Made by a program: the position numbers and the translations under genes
Shown here: piece after piece, positions 45,084-53,931 of the stretch
Layout of the letters: every line of letters begins with the position of its first letter
How positions within the stretch are numbered: the first letter of the stretch is position 1
The notes under the pieces: generated by a model
The model's input: only the letters and a program-made list of their open reading frames with translations
What the model was told of the DNA's origin: nothing
Databases searched by the model: none
NCBI RefSeq assembly: GCF_004364345.1
Contig: NZ_SOCA01000001.1
Span: forward strand, 992,001 to 1,056,000
DNA length: 64,000 nt
Source: Prosthecobacter fusiformis
GTDB lineage: Bacteria > Verrucomicrobiota > Verrucomicrobiia > Verrucomicrobiales > Verrucomicrobiaceae
Direction: 5' to 3'

Positions 45084-48000
45084 ATGTCCCTGTTCTCCTT
45101 CGTCCTCTCCTCGGCCCGGCACTATTGGCGCGGACACCTCGGCCTTCTTCTCGGCGCATTCCTCGCCTCCGCCATCCTCAGCGGCTCCCTCCTGGTGGGC
45201 GATTCCGTGCGCGCCAGCCTCCGCCGCGTAGCGGATCTGCGCCTGGGCCAGATCCAGTCTGGCGTCCTCGGTGGTGACCGCTGGTTTACCCAAGACCTCG
45301 CTGCCAAATCCCAATCCACACCCGCCATCATCGCCATCGGTTCCGCCGCCTCCTCCAATGGCCAGGTCCGTGTCAATGGAGCCCAGGTTCTCGGTATCGA
45401 TCCCGGCTTCTGGAAAGTCAGCACCAGCGGCAAATCGATTGACCTTAAGCAAGGCCAGCTCGCCCTCAATGAACCCCTCGCCCGCAAGCTCTCTGCCAAA
45501 CTGGGTGATACCGTCCTCATCCGCCTGGAGCGCCCCAGCGCCATCTCTCGGGATGCCCCCCTTTCCGGCAGCACCAATGAAGACGTCTCCCTCCGTCGCA
45601 CCGTCGGTGCCATCGTCAGCGCGGAGGACTTCGGGGCCTTCCAGCTCGTCGCCTCCCAGGTCATTCCAGATTCCGTCTTCGTTCCCCTCGCCGATCTCCA
45701 GACCCAGATCGAAATGGATGGCAAAGTCAATGTCATCCTCGCCTCTTCCCCCACCTTCGCCAGCGACACCGCCGCTTTGGAAAAAGCCAAAACGCTGGGT
45801 GATTTCGCCCTCAAAATGAAACGCGTGGACGCCCCCCGCGAAGAATGGGAGCTCAGCACCGACCGCGTCTTCATGGACCGCTCCCTCGCCACCAAGCTGC
45901 TCACTCGCGATTCCAGCTACGGCGTCCTCACCTACCTCGTCAATGGTTTCAAATCCGCCAAAGGTGCCACCCCTTACTCCATGGTCACTGCCACGGACAA
46001 ACTTGATGTTAGGCCCAACGAGATCATCATCACCCAGTGGCTCGCCGAGGACCACGGCCTCATCATCGGCGACAAGCTGGACATCATTTACTACGTCGTC
46101 GGCATTGGTCGTGAGCTCAAGGAGCAGACCGCCACCTTCACCGTCAGCGGTATCCTGCCCATGGACGATCCCAACGTCACCCGCGCCTGGACACCCGATT
46201 TCCCCGGCGTCTCCGATGTGGATAACTGCCGCGACTGGGATCCCGGCATTCCCATGGATACCAAGAAGATCCGTGACAAGGACGAGAAGTATTGGGACGA
46301 CTACAAAGGCACTCCCAAAGGCTTCATTAGCCTGGAAGATGGCAAAAAACTCTGGGCAAACCGCTTCGGAAATTTGACCTCCATTCGTTTTCCCAATTCC
46401 GGCCAGGATGAAGCCGCCCTCCAGGCAGAAGTCGTCTCCAGACTTGCCCTTGCCGATATCGGCCTCACCCCCACGGACTTCAAAGGTCAGGCCACCGCCG
46501 CTGCCAAAGGCAGCGTGGACTTCGGCGGTCTCTTCATCGGCCTCAGCATGTTCCTCATCGCCGCCGCCCTCATCTTCGCCGCCCTGCTTTTCCTCTTCAC
46601 CTTGGAGCGCCGCTCCGCCCAGGTCGGCCTGCTTCTCGCCATGGGCTGGACCTCCAAAATGGTACGACGCTCCCTGTTAGGCGAAGCCGGTGTCCTCGCC
46701 ATTATCGGGGCCGTCCTCGGCGTCTTCGGCGGCGAGCTTTATACCAAGCTCGCTCTCAAAGGCCTCAGCGGAGCCTGGTCCGGTGCCTCCCAGGGTCTCC
46801 CCCTCATTTATTCCGGCAGCGCCGCCACCAAGGCCGGTGCCGGCGTCGGAGCCGTCATCGTCGTCCTGCTCACCCTCTGGTGGGCCAGCCGACGTCTTTT
46901 CAAGCAGCAGGCCCGCGATCTTCTCGGCTCATGGAGCGCCGATGATGCTGCCGCAGGCCAGGCCTCCAAACAGCCCCTCTGGAGAAAGCTCATGCCCTTC
47001 CTCTGGCTCGGCGGAGCCGCCGCCCTCATGGCCGCAGGCACCCAGGCCACCGCGCCGGAAGCTGTCGCTGGCATGTTCTTCGGCAGTGGTTTCCTCCTCC
47101 TCATGGGCGGCCTCTCCCTCGCCCGCCGTTGGATGCTCCGTTCCTCCGGCCTCGCCCACAGCCTCTGGCAGATCGGCGTCCGCAACGTCACCCGCCGCCC
47201 ATCCCGCAGCCTCGCTGTCATGGGCATGATGGCTGGCGGCATCTTCCTCGTCACCGCTGTCAATGCCTTCCGCATGAGCGCTGGCGATGTCTCCAATCCC
47301 GCCTCCGGCACGGGCGGCTTCGCCCTCATTGGCGAGTCCTCCCTGCCCATCTATGAAGACCTCAACACCCCCGCTGGCCGTGATGCCTTCGGTCTCGATG
47401 AAGAGCTTCTCAAAGGCGTCACCATCGTCCCCTTCCGCGTTCGCCAGGGGGATGACGCCAGTTGCCTCAACCTCAACCGCGCCCAAAAACCCGTCCTTGT
47501 CGGTGTCGATCCCGCTAAGCTCGAAGGCCGCTTCAGCTTCGCTGGCCAAGGCGCCTGGACCGGCCTCAACGAACCCCTCCAGGCAGTAGCCGATCAAGCC
47601 ACCGCCATGTGGGGCCTCGGCCTTGGCATTGGCGGCTCCCTCGATTACCTCGACTCCTCCGGCAACCCCATTCAGGTCAAGCTCCACGCCATGCTCGCCG
47701 GATCCGTGCTCCAGGGAAAAATGATCATCAGTGAGCAAGCCTTCCTCACCACCTACCCCGACGTCGCCGGTTACCGCTCCTTCCTCATTGATGCCCCCGC
47801 TGATAAGAGGGACGAAGTCAGCGCCCACCTCACCCGCCAGTTAGAGCCTCGCGGTCTCGCCCTCCAGCCCGCCAAGGACCGGCTCGAAACCTTCATGTCC
47901 GTGCAGAACACCTACATCGGCATCTTCACCGTCCTCGGCGGCCTCGGTGTCCTGTTAGGCACCGCCGGCCTCGGCATCCTCGTCGCCCGCCACGTCCTCG

Positions 48001-48290
48001 AGCGTCGCGGCGAGCTCGGCCTCATGCAAGCCGTCGGCTTCCAGCCCGCCTCCCTCCGCCGCCTCGTTCTGGGTGAGCACGTTGTACTCCTCATCGTCGG
48101 TGTCCTGTTAGGCGTCCTCAGCGCCCTCCTCGCCGTCTGGCCCAGCCTCCAGCAAGGCGGCACCTCACTGCCACTCCCCTTCCTCACCGCCCTCATCACC
48201 ACCATCATCCTCTTCGGCATCCTCATCTGCTGGATCGCTGTTTCCAGCGCGGTGAAAGGCAAGCTCATCGAGTCCATCCGGAGAGAATAA
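45084..48290 (+). CDS. FtsX-like (MacB-type) large permease
   Basis: A 1068-residue membrane protein with duplicated FtsX permease modules. An N-terminal TM helix (HLGLLLGAFLASAILSGSLLVGD) is followed by a large periplasmic region of about 450 residues, a first set of three TM helices (LFIGLSMFLIAAALIFAALL, LAIIGAVLGVFGGELYTKL and following), a central TM pair, a second shorter periplasmic region and a final set of three helices (FTVLGGLGVLLGTAGLGILV, VVLLIVGVLLGVLSALLAV, LITTIILFGILICWIAV). There is no ATPase partner immediately beside it; the neighbouring ABC ATPase points the other way and has its own permease. It may work with a distant LolD/MacB-type ATPase in lipoprotein or antibiotic export. 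Confidence 0.87.
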   Translation: MSLFSFVLSSARHYWRGHLGLLLGAFLASAILSGSLLVGDSVRASLRRVADLRLGQIQSGVLGGDRWFTQDLAAKSQSTPAIIAIGSAASSNGQVRVNGAQVLGIDPGFWKVSTSGKSIDLKQGQLALNEPLARKLSAKLGDTVLIRLERPSAISRDAPLSGSTNEDVSLRRTVGAIVSAEDFGAFQLVASQVIPDSVFVPLADLQTQIEMDGKVNVILASSPTFASDTAALEKAKTLGDFALKMKRVDAPREEWELSTDRVFMDRSLATKLLTRDSSYGVLTYLVNGFKSAKGATPYSMVTATDKLDVRPNEIIITQWLAEDHGLIIGDKLDIIYYVVGIGRELKEQTATFTVSGILPMDDPNVTRAWTPDFPGVSDVDNCRDWDPGIPMDTKKIRDKDEKYWDDYKGTPKGFISLEDGKKLWANRFGNLTSIRFPNSGQDEAALQAEVVSRLALADIGLTPTDFKGQATAAAKGSVDFGGLFIGLSMFLIAAALIFAALLFLFTLERRSAQVGLLLAMGWTSKMVRRSLLGEAGVLAIIGAVLGVFGGELYTKLALKGLSGAWSGASQGLPLIYSGSAATKAGAGVGAVIVVLLTLWWASRRLFKQQARDLLGSWSADDAAAGQASKQPLWRKLMPFLWLGGAAALMAAGTQATAPEAVAGMFFGSGFLLLMGGLSLARRWMLRSSGLAHSLWQIGVRNVTRRPSRSLAVMGMMAGGIFLVTAVNAFRMSAGDVSNPASGTGGFALIGESSLPIYEDLNTPAGRDAFGLDEELLKGVTIVPFRVRQGDDASCLNLNRAQKPVLVGVDPAKLEGRFSFAGQGAWTGLNEPLQAVADQATAMWGLGLGIGGSLDYLDSSGNPIQVKLHAMLAGSVLQGKMIISEQAFLTTYPDVAGYRSFLIDAPADKRDEVSAHLTRQLEPRGLALQPAKDRLETFMSVQNTYIGIFTVLGGLGVLLGTAGLGILVARHVLERRGELGLMQAVGFQPASLRRLVLGEHVVLLIVGVLLGVLSALLAVWPSLQQGGTSLPLPFLTALITTIILFGILICWIAVSSAVKGKLIESIRRE

Positions 48291-48300
48291 TTCAGCGCTC

Positions 48301-48326
48301 TGTAGTCCCGGCTTCAGCCGGAATGC
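48301..48326. repeat. Short hairpin repeat-like element after the FtsX gene
   Basis: CCGGCT (48308-48313) pairs with AGCCGG (48316-48321) within TGTAGTCCCGGCTTCAGCCG. This looks like the dispersed tag seen in intergenic regions of related genomes, but only one copy was noticed in this window; it may instead be a terminator. Confidence 0.35.
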
Positions 48327-48422
48327 CTCGCCCCCCGGCCTGCGAACAGGGCACAAGCCGTTAGGATTCGCGGAAGAGCACCGCTTAAACCGCCGTTTGT
48401 TTAACTCTCTCCTCCTCCCACC

Positions 48423-49760
48423 ATGCTTCGCTTCAAGCCACCTCACTTTCTTACTCAATCCTTGTGCTGCACTTGGGCAGCACTGGCGGTAGGTTTCTTA
48501 TCTGGCCCTGTCCAGAGCGCAGAGAAGAACGCCGAAAAAATCGTCAATGTTCGTGATACAGGGGCCAAGGGAGATGGCTTGGCCGATGACACGGAAGCTA
48601 TCCAGAGAGCCCTTGATGGAGGTGGACGCACGGTGGTGATTCCTGCAGGCACTTACAAGATCAGCGCGGCGCTGCTGCTGGACTCGGCCACGACCCTCAA
48701 GTCCGACGATAAAGCCGTTATCCGGCTAGCCGATCACGCAGGCAATGATGTGGACCTGTTTCTCCTGACCAACCGCGACCGCACCCAAGGGAACAAGGAC
48801 ATCACCGTGGAAGGCGGCATCTGGGATGGCAACAACGAGCACAACACGCGCGGGTTGAAAGAACAGATGCCTTGTTATACCGGGGTTGCGATCAACTTCA
48901 TCCGGGTAAGCGGGCTCGTGCTGCGAAACCTTGTTGTACGCAATCCGGACGCCTATGCCATCCGTGCCTGCCACCTGGAGGACTTTGTCATGGAGAACCT
49001 CGGCTTTGACTTCAGCAGCCTGCGCATGAACCAGGACGGAGTACATCTGGATGGCTTTTGCCAGCGTGGGGTCATCCGCCATCTCAAGGCTCTTTCGCCC
49101 TTCGCCACCAATGATGACATGGTGGCGCTGAATGCCGACGACGGTAGCGCCACCGAGTATGTCATCCAGCAAGGCATGGTGCCTGGCCCCATTCGCGACA
49201 TCAGGGTGGAGCACCTGCGAGCGGAAAGCGCCTTCACGTTTGTGCGAATTCTCAGCCACAAGGAACTGATTGAGAATGTCACCATCAGCGATGTGGTCGG
49301 CGGCTGCCGTTTTTACGCCATTAACATGGACCGCTGGCGCTTCCCCGAAGGCGGAGGCAACATCAGAAATGTCACTCTCCGTGACTTCACCATCCGCAAG
49401 ATGCCGGATGACTTTAGCGAGCAGCGTGGTGCTGGCCAGCGCCCGCTGATCCACATTGAAACAGCGGTCAAAAACCTTCGCATCGAAAATTTCAACCGCC
49501 CTCCGCAGGATGAACAAACCGCCCCCACTCTGGTGCTCGACACAGAAAGGGAGAACCGCGTGCGGCTCGAAGGACTGACCGCCCAACAGGCGGCCGAATT
49601 GAAAGCACTTTCTCCCGCCCTCACACCGGACATGTTTGCGAACGATGATGAAAAAGCAGGCAAAGCAAACCACACTCTTCAGCTGAAGGCCACGGATGCC
49701 AAGGTGACCCTGCCGGGCGGCGGATTCTCGCGGCTGCATGTGGATGACACGGGCGCATGA
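48423..49760 (+). CDS. Secreted pectate-lyase-like right-handed beta-helix protein
   Basis: A 445-residue secreted protein. The opening of the mature part, VNVRDTGAKGDGLADDTEAI, followed by QRALDGGGRTVVIPAGTYKI, is the classic start of pectate_lyase_3/GH28-type beta-helix enzymes. Repeated coil-forming segments follow (GLVLRNLVVRNPDAYAIRAC, IRDIRVEHLRAESAFTFVRI, IRNVTLRDFTIRKM). Candidate catalytic acidic residues occur in RMNQDGVHLDGF and NDDMVALNADDG, as in GH28 enzymes. It probably cleaves a plant or algal polysaccharide. The signal peptide is at residues 1-35. Confidence 0.82.
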   Translation: MLRFKPPHFLTQSLCCTWAALAVGFLSGPVQSAEKNAEKIVNVRDTGAKGDGLADDTEAIQRALDGGGRTVVIPAGTYKISAALLLDSATTLKSDDKAVIRLADHAGNDVDLFLLTNRDRTQGNKDITVEGGIWDGNNEHNTRGLKEQMPCYTGVAINFIRVSGLVLRNLVVRNPDAYAIRACHLEDFVMENLGFDFSSLRMNQDGVHLDGFCQRGVIRHLKALSPFATNDDMVALNADDGSATEYVIQQGMVPGPIRDIRVEHLRAESAFTFVRILSHKELIENVTISDVVGGCRFYAINMDRWRFPEGGGNIRNVTLRDFTIRKMPDDFSEQRGAGQRPLIHIETAVKNLRIENFNRPPQDEQTAPTLVLDTERENRVRLEGLTAQQAAELKALSPALTPDMFANDDEKAGKANHTLQLKATDAKVTLPGGGFSRLHVDDTGA

Positions 49761-49821
49761 CCACTCCAGCCTCCCTGTCCCCCGGCCCAAATCCCCCTTT
49801 CAAGCCACCACCTGCCCCACC

Positions 49822-50025
49822 ATGGATGATTTCCTCTTCGCCCTCATCCGCCTCATGACCTGACCCTACTGTGCCTGGAAAACCTCTCTCGAAAACTCGC
49901 GCATCGGCATCTCCCAATCAGACCGAGACACTCTCCGTTTCTGGAAGTATTTCGCCATCTTCGGAACCTTGTTCATCCTGCTCTGTATGGTCGGCCTCAT
50001 CGCCTTCCTCATCCTCAACGCCTGA
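49822..50025 (+). pseudogene. Small membrane protein frame interrupted by an in-frame TGA
   Basis: Reading from ATG 49822, 67 codons give MDDFLFALIRLMT, then TGA at codon 14 (49861-49863), then PYCAWKTSLENSRIGISQS, DRDTLRFWKYF and a transmembrane helix (AIFGTLFILLCMVGLIAFLI) before the final TGA at 50023-50025. The frame after the TGA has no usable start codon before the helix, yet it reads like real protein. The likeliest ancestor codon is TGG (Trp), so this looks like a recent nonsense mutation or a sequencing error; recoding is less likely. The gene is very short and no homologue is known to me. Confidence 0.5.
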
Positions 50026-50070
50026 AACCAGCCACGCCTCCACAACTAGAAGGCACCACCTCCGTCGAGA

Positions 50071-50631
50071 ATGAACGACCGTTTGACACTCGCCCCACCT
50101 ACGATGCCGACAAGGCTGTTGATGGGCTTTTGTTGCCTGTTCATTATCACCTTTGGATGCAGTTTCGCCGCCCTTCCGCTGTGGCACATCATCCATGAAG
50201 GGCTTATCGGCAAAATCCCCTGGCCACTCGTCGCCTTTGCCACGCCCGCCGCTTTCCTCGGTCTTTTGATAATCTGGGCAGGATGCCGATTACGCGTCTG
50301 GATCCTACCCTACTGTTTCACCGTTGACCGTCAGGCTATGATTTGCGGTTATCTGTGGAAGGAAAACTGGGTGGGCAAGATCTCTCTCAACGGAATCCAA
50401 GCTTTGACAGCGGAACCAGGATGGTCTCGGCGATCTTGGCCGTGGGTCCTTTACGCGAGATTCGCAAATGGAAAAAAACGCCAATGCATCTTAAACTCCC
50501 TCTCACATCATGGAACGGAACGGGCGGCCTATGAGGAATGCATAAAAATCAGCCAAAAAATAGCCCACCATCTTTCCGTAAATCTTGAAATGGCCGCTTG
50601 GTCGGACAAGCTGCACCCTCCCCATGCATAA
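50071..50631 (+). CDS. Two-helix membrane protein, unknown
   Basis: A 186-residue protein with two transmembrane helices (MGFCCLFIITFGCSFAALPL and LVAFATPAAFLGLLIIWAGC) and a cytoplasmic part (YCFTVDRQAMICGYLWKENW, RFANGKKRQCILNSLSHHG). The layout resembles small PH-like or DUF-type membrane proteins, but no family was recognised. It follows the interrupted small membrane frame and overlaps the next gene by 8 bases. Confidence 0.6.
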   Translation: MNDRLTLAPPTMPTRLLMGFCCLFIITFGCSFAALPLWHIIHEGLIGKIPWPLVAFATPAAFLGLLIIWAGCRLRVWILPYCFTVDRQAMICGYLWKENWVGKISLNGIQALTAEPGWSRRSWPWVLYARFANGKKRQCILNSLSHHGTERAAYEECIKISQKIAHHLSVNLEMAAWSDKLHPPHA

Positions 50632-51211
50632 CTTTGGCTTCGCCCTCTTCCCTGAGACCATTGCGGATGTTCGTGCGTGGCTGGACCCATTGATCAAGCC
50701 TTACTGGTGTGAGTTGGAGGTCCCAGAATACAAGAGGTTCTGGTCAGACAAACAGGCGCTTTTGACCGCAAAACATCGTGGGGCCGGGGACGATCTGCAA
50801 AAATTGGTTAGCATCCTGCATGCGGCGGGTGAAACCGACTGTGGCCTGGAGGACGGACGTTTTTATCAACTGTCCACCTACAATCCCAACGCCCATTGGG
50901 ATTACCGTCTCATCGGCGGGGGTTATGACCGGCGGATTTTTCATGAAGAAACCGCCCAGTTAGGTAAACAAAAAGGCTGGGATGAAGACATCTGCGAAAA
51001 CATCTGCCGTGTCCAACTGCTCCCGGAAAATGTGCACGCCTCCATCATTATCACGCCGGACGGACAATGGCACACCAGCGAGAATTTCGGCTGCTGGTTG
51101 CTAGAGGGTCCAGAATACGACAGGGCTTGGAGTGCTTGGCTGGCTCATGCACAGTCCTTGCTCATCCAATATCCCACCTACATCGCGCTAGGGCTGGACA
51201 TTCATTCCTAG
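50624..51211 (+). CDS. Conserved-looking soluble protein, unknown
   Basis: A 195-residue cytoplasmic protein starting MHNFGFALFPETIADVRAWL. It is Trp and Tyr rich (HWDYRLIGGGYDRRIFHEET, SIIITPDGQWHTSENFGCWL) and looks like a compact alpha/beta domain of the kind found in immunity-like or DUF proteins. A start at 50585 lies inside the preceding gene; 50624 overlaps it by 8 bases. I do not recognise the family. Confidence 0.65.
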   Translation: MHNFGFALFPETIADVRAWLDPLIKPYWCELEVPEYKRFWSDKQALLTAKHRGAGDDLQKLVSILHAAGETDCGLEDGRFYQLSTYNPNAHWDYRLIGGGYDRRIFHEETAQLGKQKGWDEDICENICRVQLLPENVHASIIITPDGQWHTSENFGCWLLEGPEYDRAWSAWLAHAQSLLIQYPTYIALGLDIHS

Positions 51212-51708
51212 TTTACAGTCTGGCCATGAGCCGCTGAACATCCCAAAACGGTTTCCCAACAAAAAAACCGACTTAGCCCAAGTCAGGGCCTCACCTGCTT
51301 GCGCCACCCATTCAAACACACATAAAGTTAACCCGGCACTCTCATCTGCCAATGCCAGCAATCCCCATATACCTTACATTGAATAACATCCGTAAACATC
51401 ATTCTGTAAACTCTCAAACAGGGCCTGTATTTGGCCTTCATCCCGCTATTCCTATGACCCATCACATTTCCCCAATCCTTCCCCATGGGGAGCCTATGGG
51501 GATGCATGGGGAAACGCTTCCCCATGCGCAATCCATTGATCCTCAGAACATTAACCCCCAAATCCCCTCCATGGGGAAAAATTACATTTCCATCCCCATC
51601 CCCCTTTGCTCCTCACGGAACACATTCCCAAACCCTTCATAGGCCTCAGCAGATTCCGCTCACTATTCGTTTGACGATCACCTTTTCATCTAGGAATAAA
51701 ACCATACC
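51212..51708. other. Non-coding stretch with clustered CCCCAT/ATGGGG motifs
   Basis: About 500 bases with no convincing gene. CCCCAT or its complement occurs at 51363, 51481, 51485, 51496, 51506, 51520, 51571 and 51594. The cluster includes CCCCATGGGG (51481-51490) and a hairpin with perfect 10-base arms GCATGGGGAA/TTCCCCATGC (51504-51513, 51518-51527). It may hold the promoter or a regulatory RNA for the downstream protease gene. Confidence 0.4.
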
Positions 51709-52923
51709 ATGTCCCTGTCCCGACGGCTCTTCATTTTAACCCTGATGATGGTGGGCTTGAATGCCCAACTCGCTGCCCGACAATGGGCGAGCTCGGATGG
51801 CCGACGCACATTCGAGGGGGAATTGGTGAAATATACTCCACCTTATGTCACGGTAAAAAAGCCCAATGACGAGCTCATCACCTTTCAAGATACTATCCTC
51901 AGCAGCAGAGACCTTGAATACTGTCAATTCGCCAGCCGAATACTCAAAGAGGCGGCCTATGACACGACCTTAAGCGTCTTGGACTTTTATGACGGCGGCA
52001 TGGTCTGCCAGACATTCTCAAAACCATTTGAGCACAAAGAGCATATCTTTGTATGGGGGAAGGGCTTTCAGAGCCAACTGAGGAAAGGACAGAGCATCCA
52101 AACGACCCTCTTTCGCTCAGGCATCTGCACGATTAACGATGGCACCCGCCGCAGGGACGTGCGGGCTTATTCTCTGGAGCTGGACGAAGCCATTCTCCGT
52201 TCTCCAAGCCTGAACTCGAAACCCGAGTTCATGAATACTCCCACCCAACCCTCACCTGAACGCCGCGCCCCGCCACCAGCGGATACGCCTGATTCCGAGA
52301 AGGGCCCAAAGGGATTTGGCACAGGGTTCGCCATTACCAGCAACGGCTGGGTGGTGACCAATGAGCACGTCATCCATGGTCATACCCATGTGACCCTGCT
52401 CCACAATGACAACGTCTACCAGGCCAGGGTGGCGGTCGTTGATGCCGAAAATGATCTGGCCCTGCTCAAAACAGAGGCAACGACCATTCCCCTAGCGCTT
52501 GCCTTTACACAAACACCCAGCCTGGGAGATGAGGTCACAGTCGGGGGATTCCCCAACCCAGAAATTCAAGGCAGGAGTCTAAAACTCACCCGGGGCATTA
52601 TCAGCAGCCTCAACGGTTATTTAGACGATGAGCGTCTTTATCAAATGGATGCTGCCATCCAGCCAGGAAATTCTGGCGGCCCGGTCATTGATCATCATGG
52701 CCGTGTCGTCGGCGTCGTCACAGCATCGCTAGTCGATAACCCCGAGCTTGGAATTCGTGCTCAAAACGTTAACTACTCGATCAAGCTCCCTCTTCTCATC
52801 ACATTGATGGGTAAAGTGGAAGGCCTCGTTCCGATGGTGAGGGACGTTGATGCATCCTCCTCCAGCGGGAAGCTTGGCGATCTCCTCCAAGATAGTACCT
52901 ATCTCATCATTGTTGGCCTTTGA
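51709..52923 (+). CDS. Secreted SHD1-trypsin-like serine protease fusion
   Basis: A 404-residue secreted protein with signal peptide LSRRLFILTLMMVGLNAQLA. Residues about 25-75 form an SHD1-like domain (RQWASSDGRRTFEGELVKYT, then PPYVTVKKPNDELITFQDTI). After a linker rich in Pro (about 165-195) comes a trypsin-like protease domain (about 200-390) with the full triad: His in TNEHVIHGHTHV, Asp in ENDLALLKTEA and Ser in QPGNSGGPVID. No PDZ domain follows. The N-terminal domain may target the protease to a polymer or peptide. Confidence 0.82.
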   Translation: MSLSRRLFILTLMMVGLNAQLAARQWASSDGRRTFEGELVKYTPPYVTVKKPNDELITFQDTILSSRDLEYCQFASRILKEAAYDTTLSVLDFYDGGMVCQTFSKPFEHKEHIFVWGKGFQSQLRKGQSIQTTLFRSGICTINDGTRRRDVRAYSLELDEAILRSPSLNSKPEFMNTPTQPSPERRAPPPADTPDSEKGPKGFGTGFAITSNGWVVTNEHVIHGHTHVTLLHNDNVYQARVAVVDAENDLALLKTEATTIPLALAFTQTPSLGDEVTVGGFPNPEIQGRSLKLTRGIISSLNGYLDDERLYQMDAAIQPGNSGGPVIDHHGRVVGVVTASLVDNPELGIRAQNVNYSIKLPLLITLMGKVEGLVPMVRDVDASSSSGKLGDLLQDSTYLIIVGL

Positions 52924-52977
52924 GTGATCCCGTCTGAAAGGATGCAGAGCACCCGCGATGTAAGTGTATAAACAAAA

Positions 52978-53000
52978 GGCCCAGGCTGGCAGCCTGGGCC
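52978..53000 (-). terminator. Strong terminator for the second PEP-CTERM gene
   Basis: GGCCCAGGCT (52978-52987) pairs perfectly with AGCCTGGGCC (52991-53000) around a 3-base loop. Read on the minus strand the stem is followed by TTTTGTTT, so it terminates the PEP-CTERM transcript; the opposite direction (protease gene) may also use it. Confidence 0.8.
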
Positions 53001-53022
53001 CTCCGTCAATTGTTACTAGTTT

Positions 53023-53931
53023 TTAGATCCGACAAAACCTCCGGCGACGTGTCAACATGATAAAGCCCACAGAAGCCAGAGCCAGGCTTCCGGGCTCCGG
53101 CACGGGGGCCACCGAGAAGTTTGAAAACTCCATCACCGTCTGATTACCACTGATACCGCCGAGCAATTGGACATTGGCGATGGTATCCGCATCAAAGACA
53201 AAGGTCAGCTCATCCGCACCTCCTACCGGCGCATAGAACTCGAAGGCAATGCTCGTCGTTGAACCCCCTATACCAATCAGATCCAGCAGGTTCAAAGTTT
53301 CCACCGAGTTGATGTTTTCTATCGCCACCCCTCCGCTCAAAAGCGAAAAGTTGGCAGAGCTCAATGCATTGAGATTCAGACCCGCACCAGTCGCCACATT
53401 AAAGCTGGCTGAATACAGGACCCCTTCGCTTAAACTGATCCCGGAGACATCAGCCACAGAATTCCACTGGTTGATGGCACTGGCACCGACCACATTGCTC
53501 ACCACTCCGTTAACCAGAGCATTGTATCCGCCCAGCAGGGTATTCACATTCAGTTCCCGTCCAAAGACCAATGTATTGCCTTGGGTGGCTGTGTATGCAG
53601 CCAGGGACACGTCGGCGATTTGGGTTTCAATAAACAGAATGTCCACACGCAAGCCTGCTTGGACGAGTCCCTGTGCTGTATGCGTCCAGGAAACATTTCC
53701 CGCTGTCTGGGTAGGCACTGCATTTTGGAATTGGGTGCTCGTATCGACCTGCAAGTTTAATAGATCGCTACCCGCAGTGCCTCGCGCTTCAAAATCAGGA
53801 TTAAAGAAACTAGGTGAGGATATCAGACTTTGGGCCTGGGAAGACCCAGGATGGCAAGCGATCACCGCCACCAAGATCATTGAACGCCAAGGTCCAACCA
53901 ACGTATCAACTGTCATTTTCATATTTTTCAT
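53023..53931 (-). CDS. PEP-CTERM sorting-domain protein (paralogue)
   Basis: About 302 residues, with a signal peptide (SMILVAVIACHPGSSQAQ) and a textbook PEP-CTERM end: VPEPGSLALASVGFIMLT followed by RRRRFCRI. The mature part is a Ser/Asn/Val-rich beta protein paralogous to the protein at 31778-32641 (shared SLISS..FF.PDFE.R, QTAGNV.W.H, FGREL, VVGASAIN.W, SEGVLYS, ETLNLLD, NFSVAPVPE). An exosortase would be needed for sorting but none is encoded here. The start was placed at 53931; an upstream ATG at 53976 adds 15 residues. The region upstream is strongly AT rich. Confidence 0.9.
   Translation of the reverse strand: MKNMKMTVDTLVGPWRSMILVAVIACHPGSSQAQSLISSPSFFNPDFEARGTAGSDLLNLQVDTSTQFQNAVPTQTAGNVSWTHTAQGLVQAGLRVDILFIETQIADVSLAAYTATQGNTLVFGRELNVNTLLGGYNALVNGVVSNVVGASAINQWNSVADVSGISLSEGVLYSASFNVATGAGLNLNALSSANFSLLSGGVAIENINSVETLNLLDLIGIGGSTTSIAFEFYAPVGGADELTFVFDADTIANVQLLGGISGNQTVMEFSNFSVAPVPEPGSLALASVGFIMLTRRRRFCRI

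Noticed and set aside
45030-46055. 341-codon minus-strand frame within the FtsX-like gene
   Set aside because: Gly/Asp-rich shadow of a real gene with transmembrane helices on the plus strand.
51352-51642. 96-codon plus-strand frame in the CCCCAT region
   Set aside because: Low-complexity Pro/Ile/His protein with no ribosome-binding site; the region looks non-coding.
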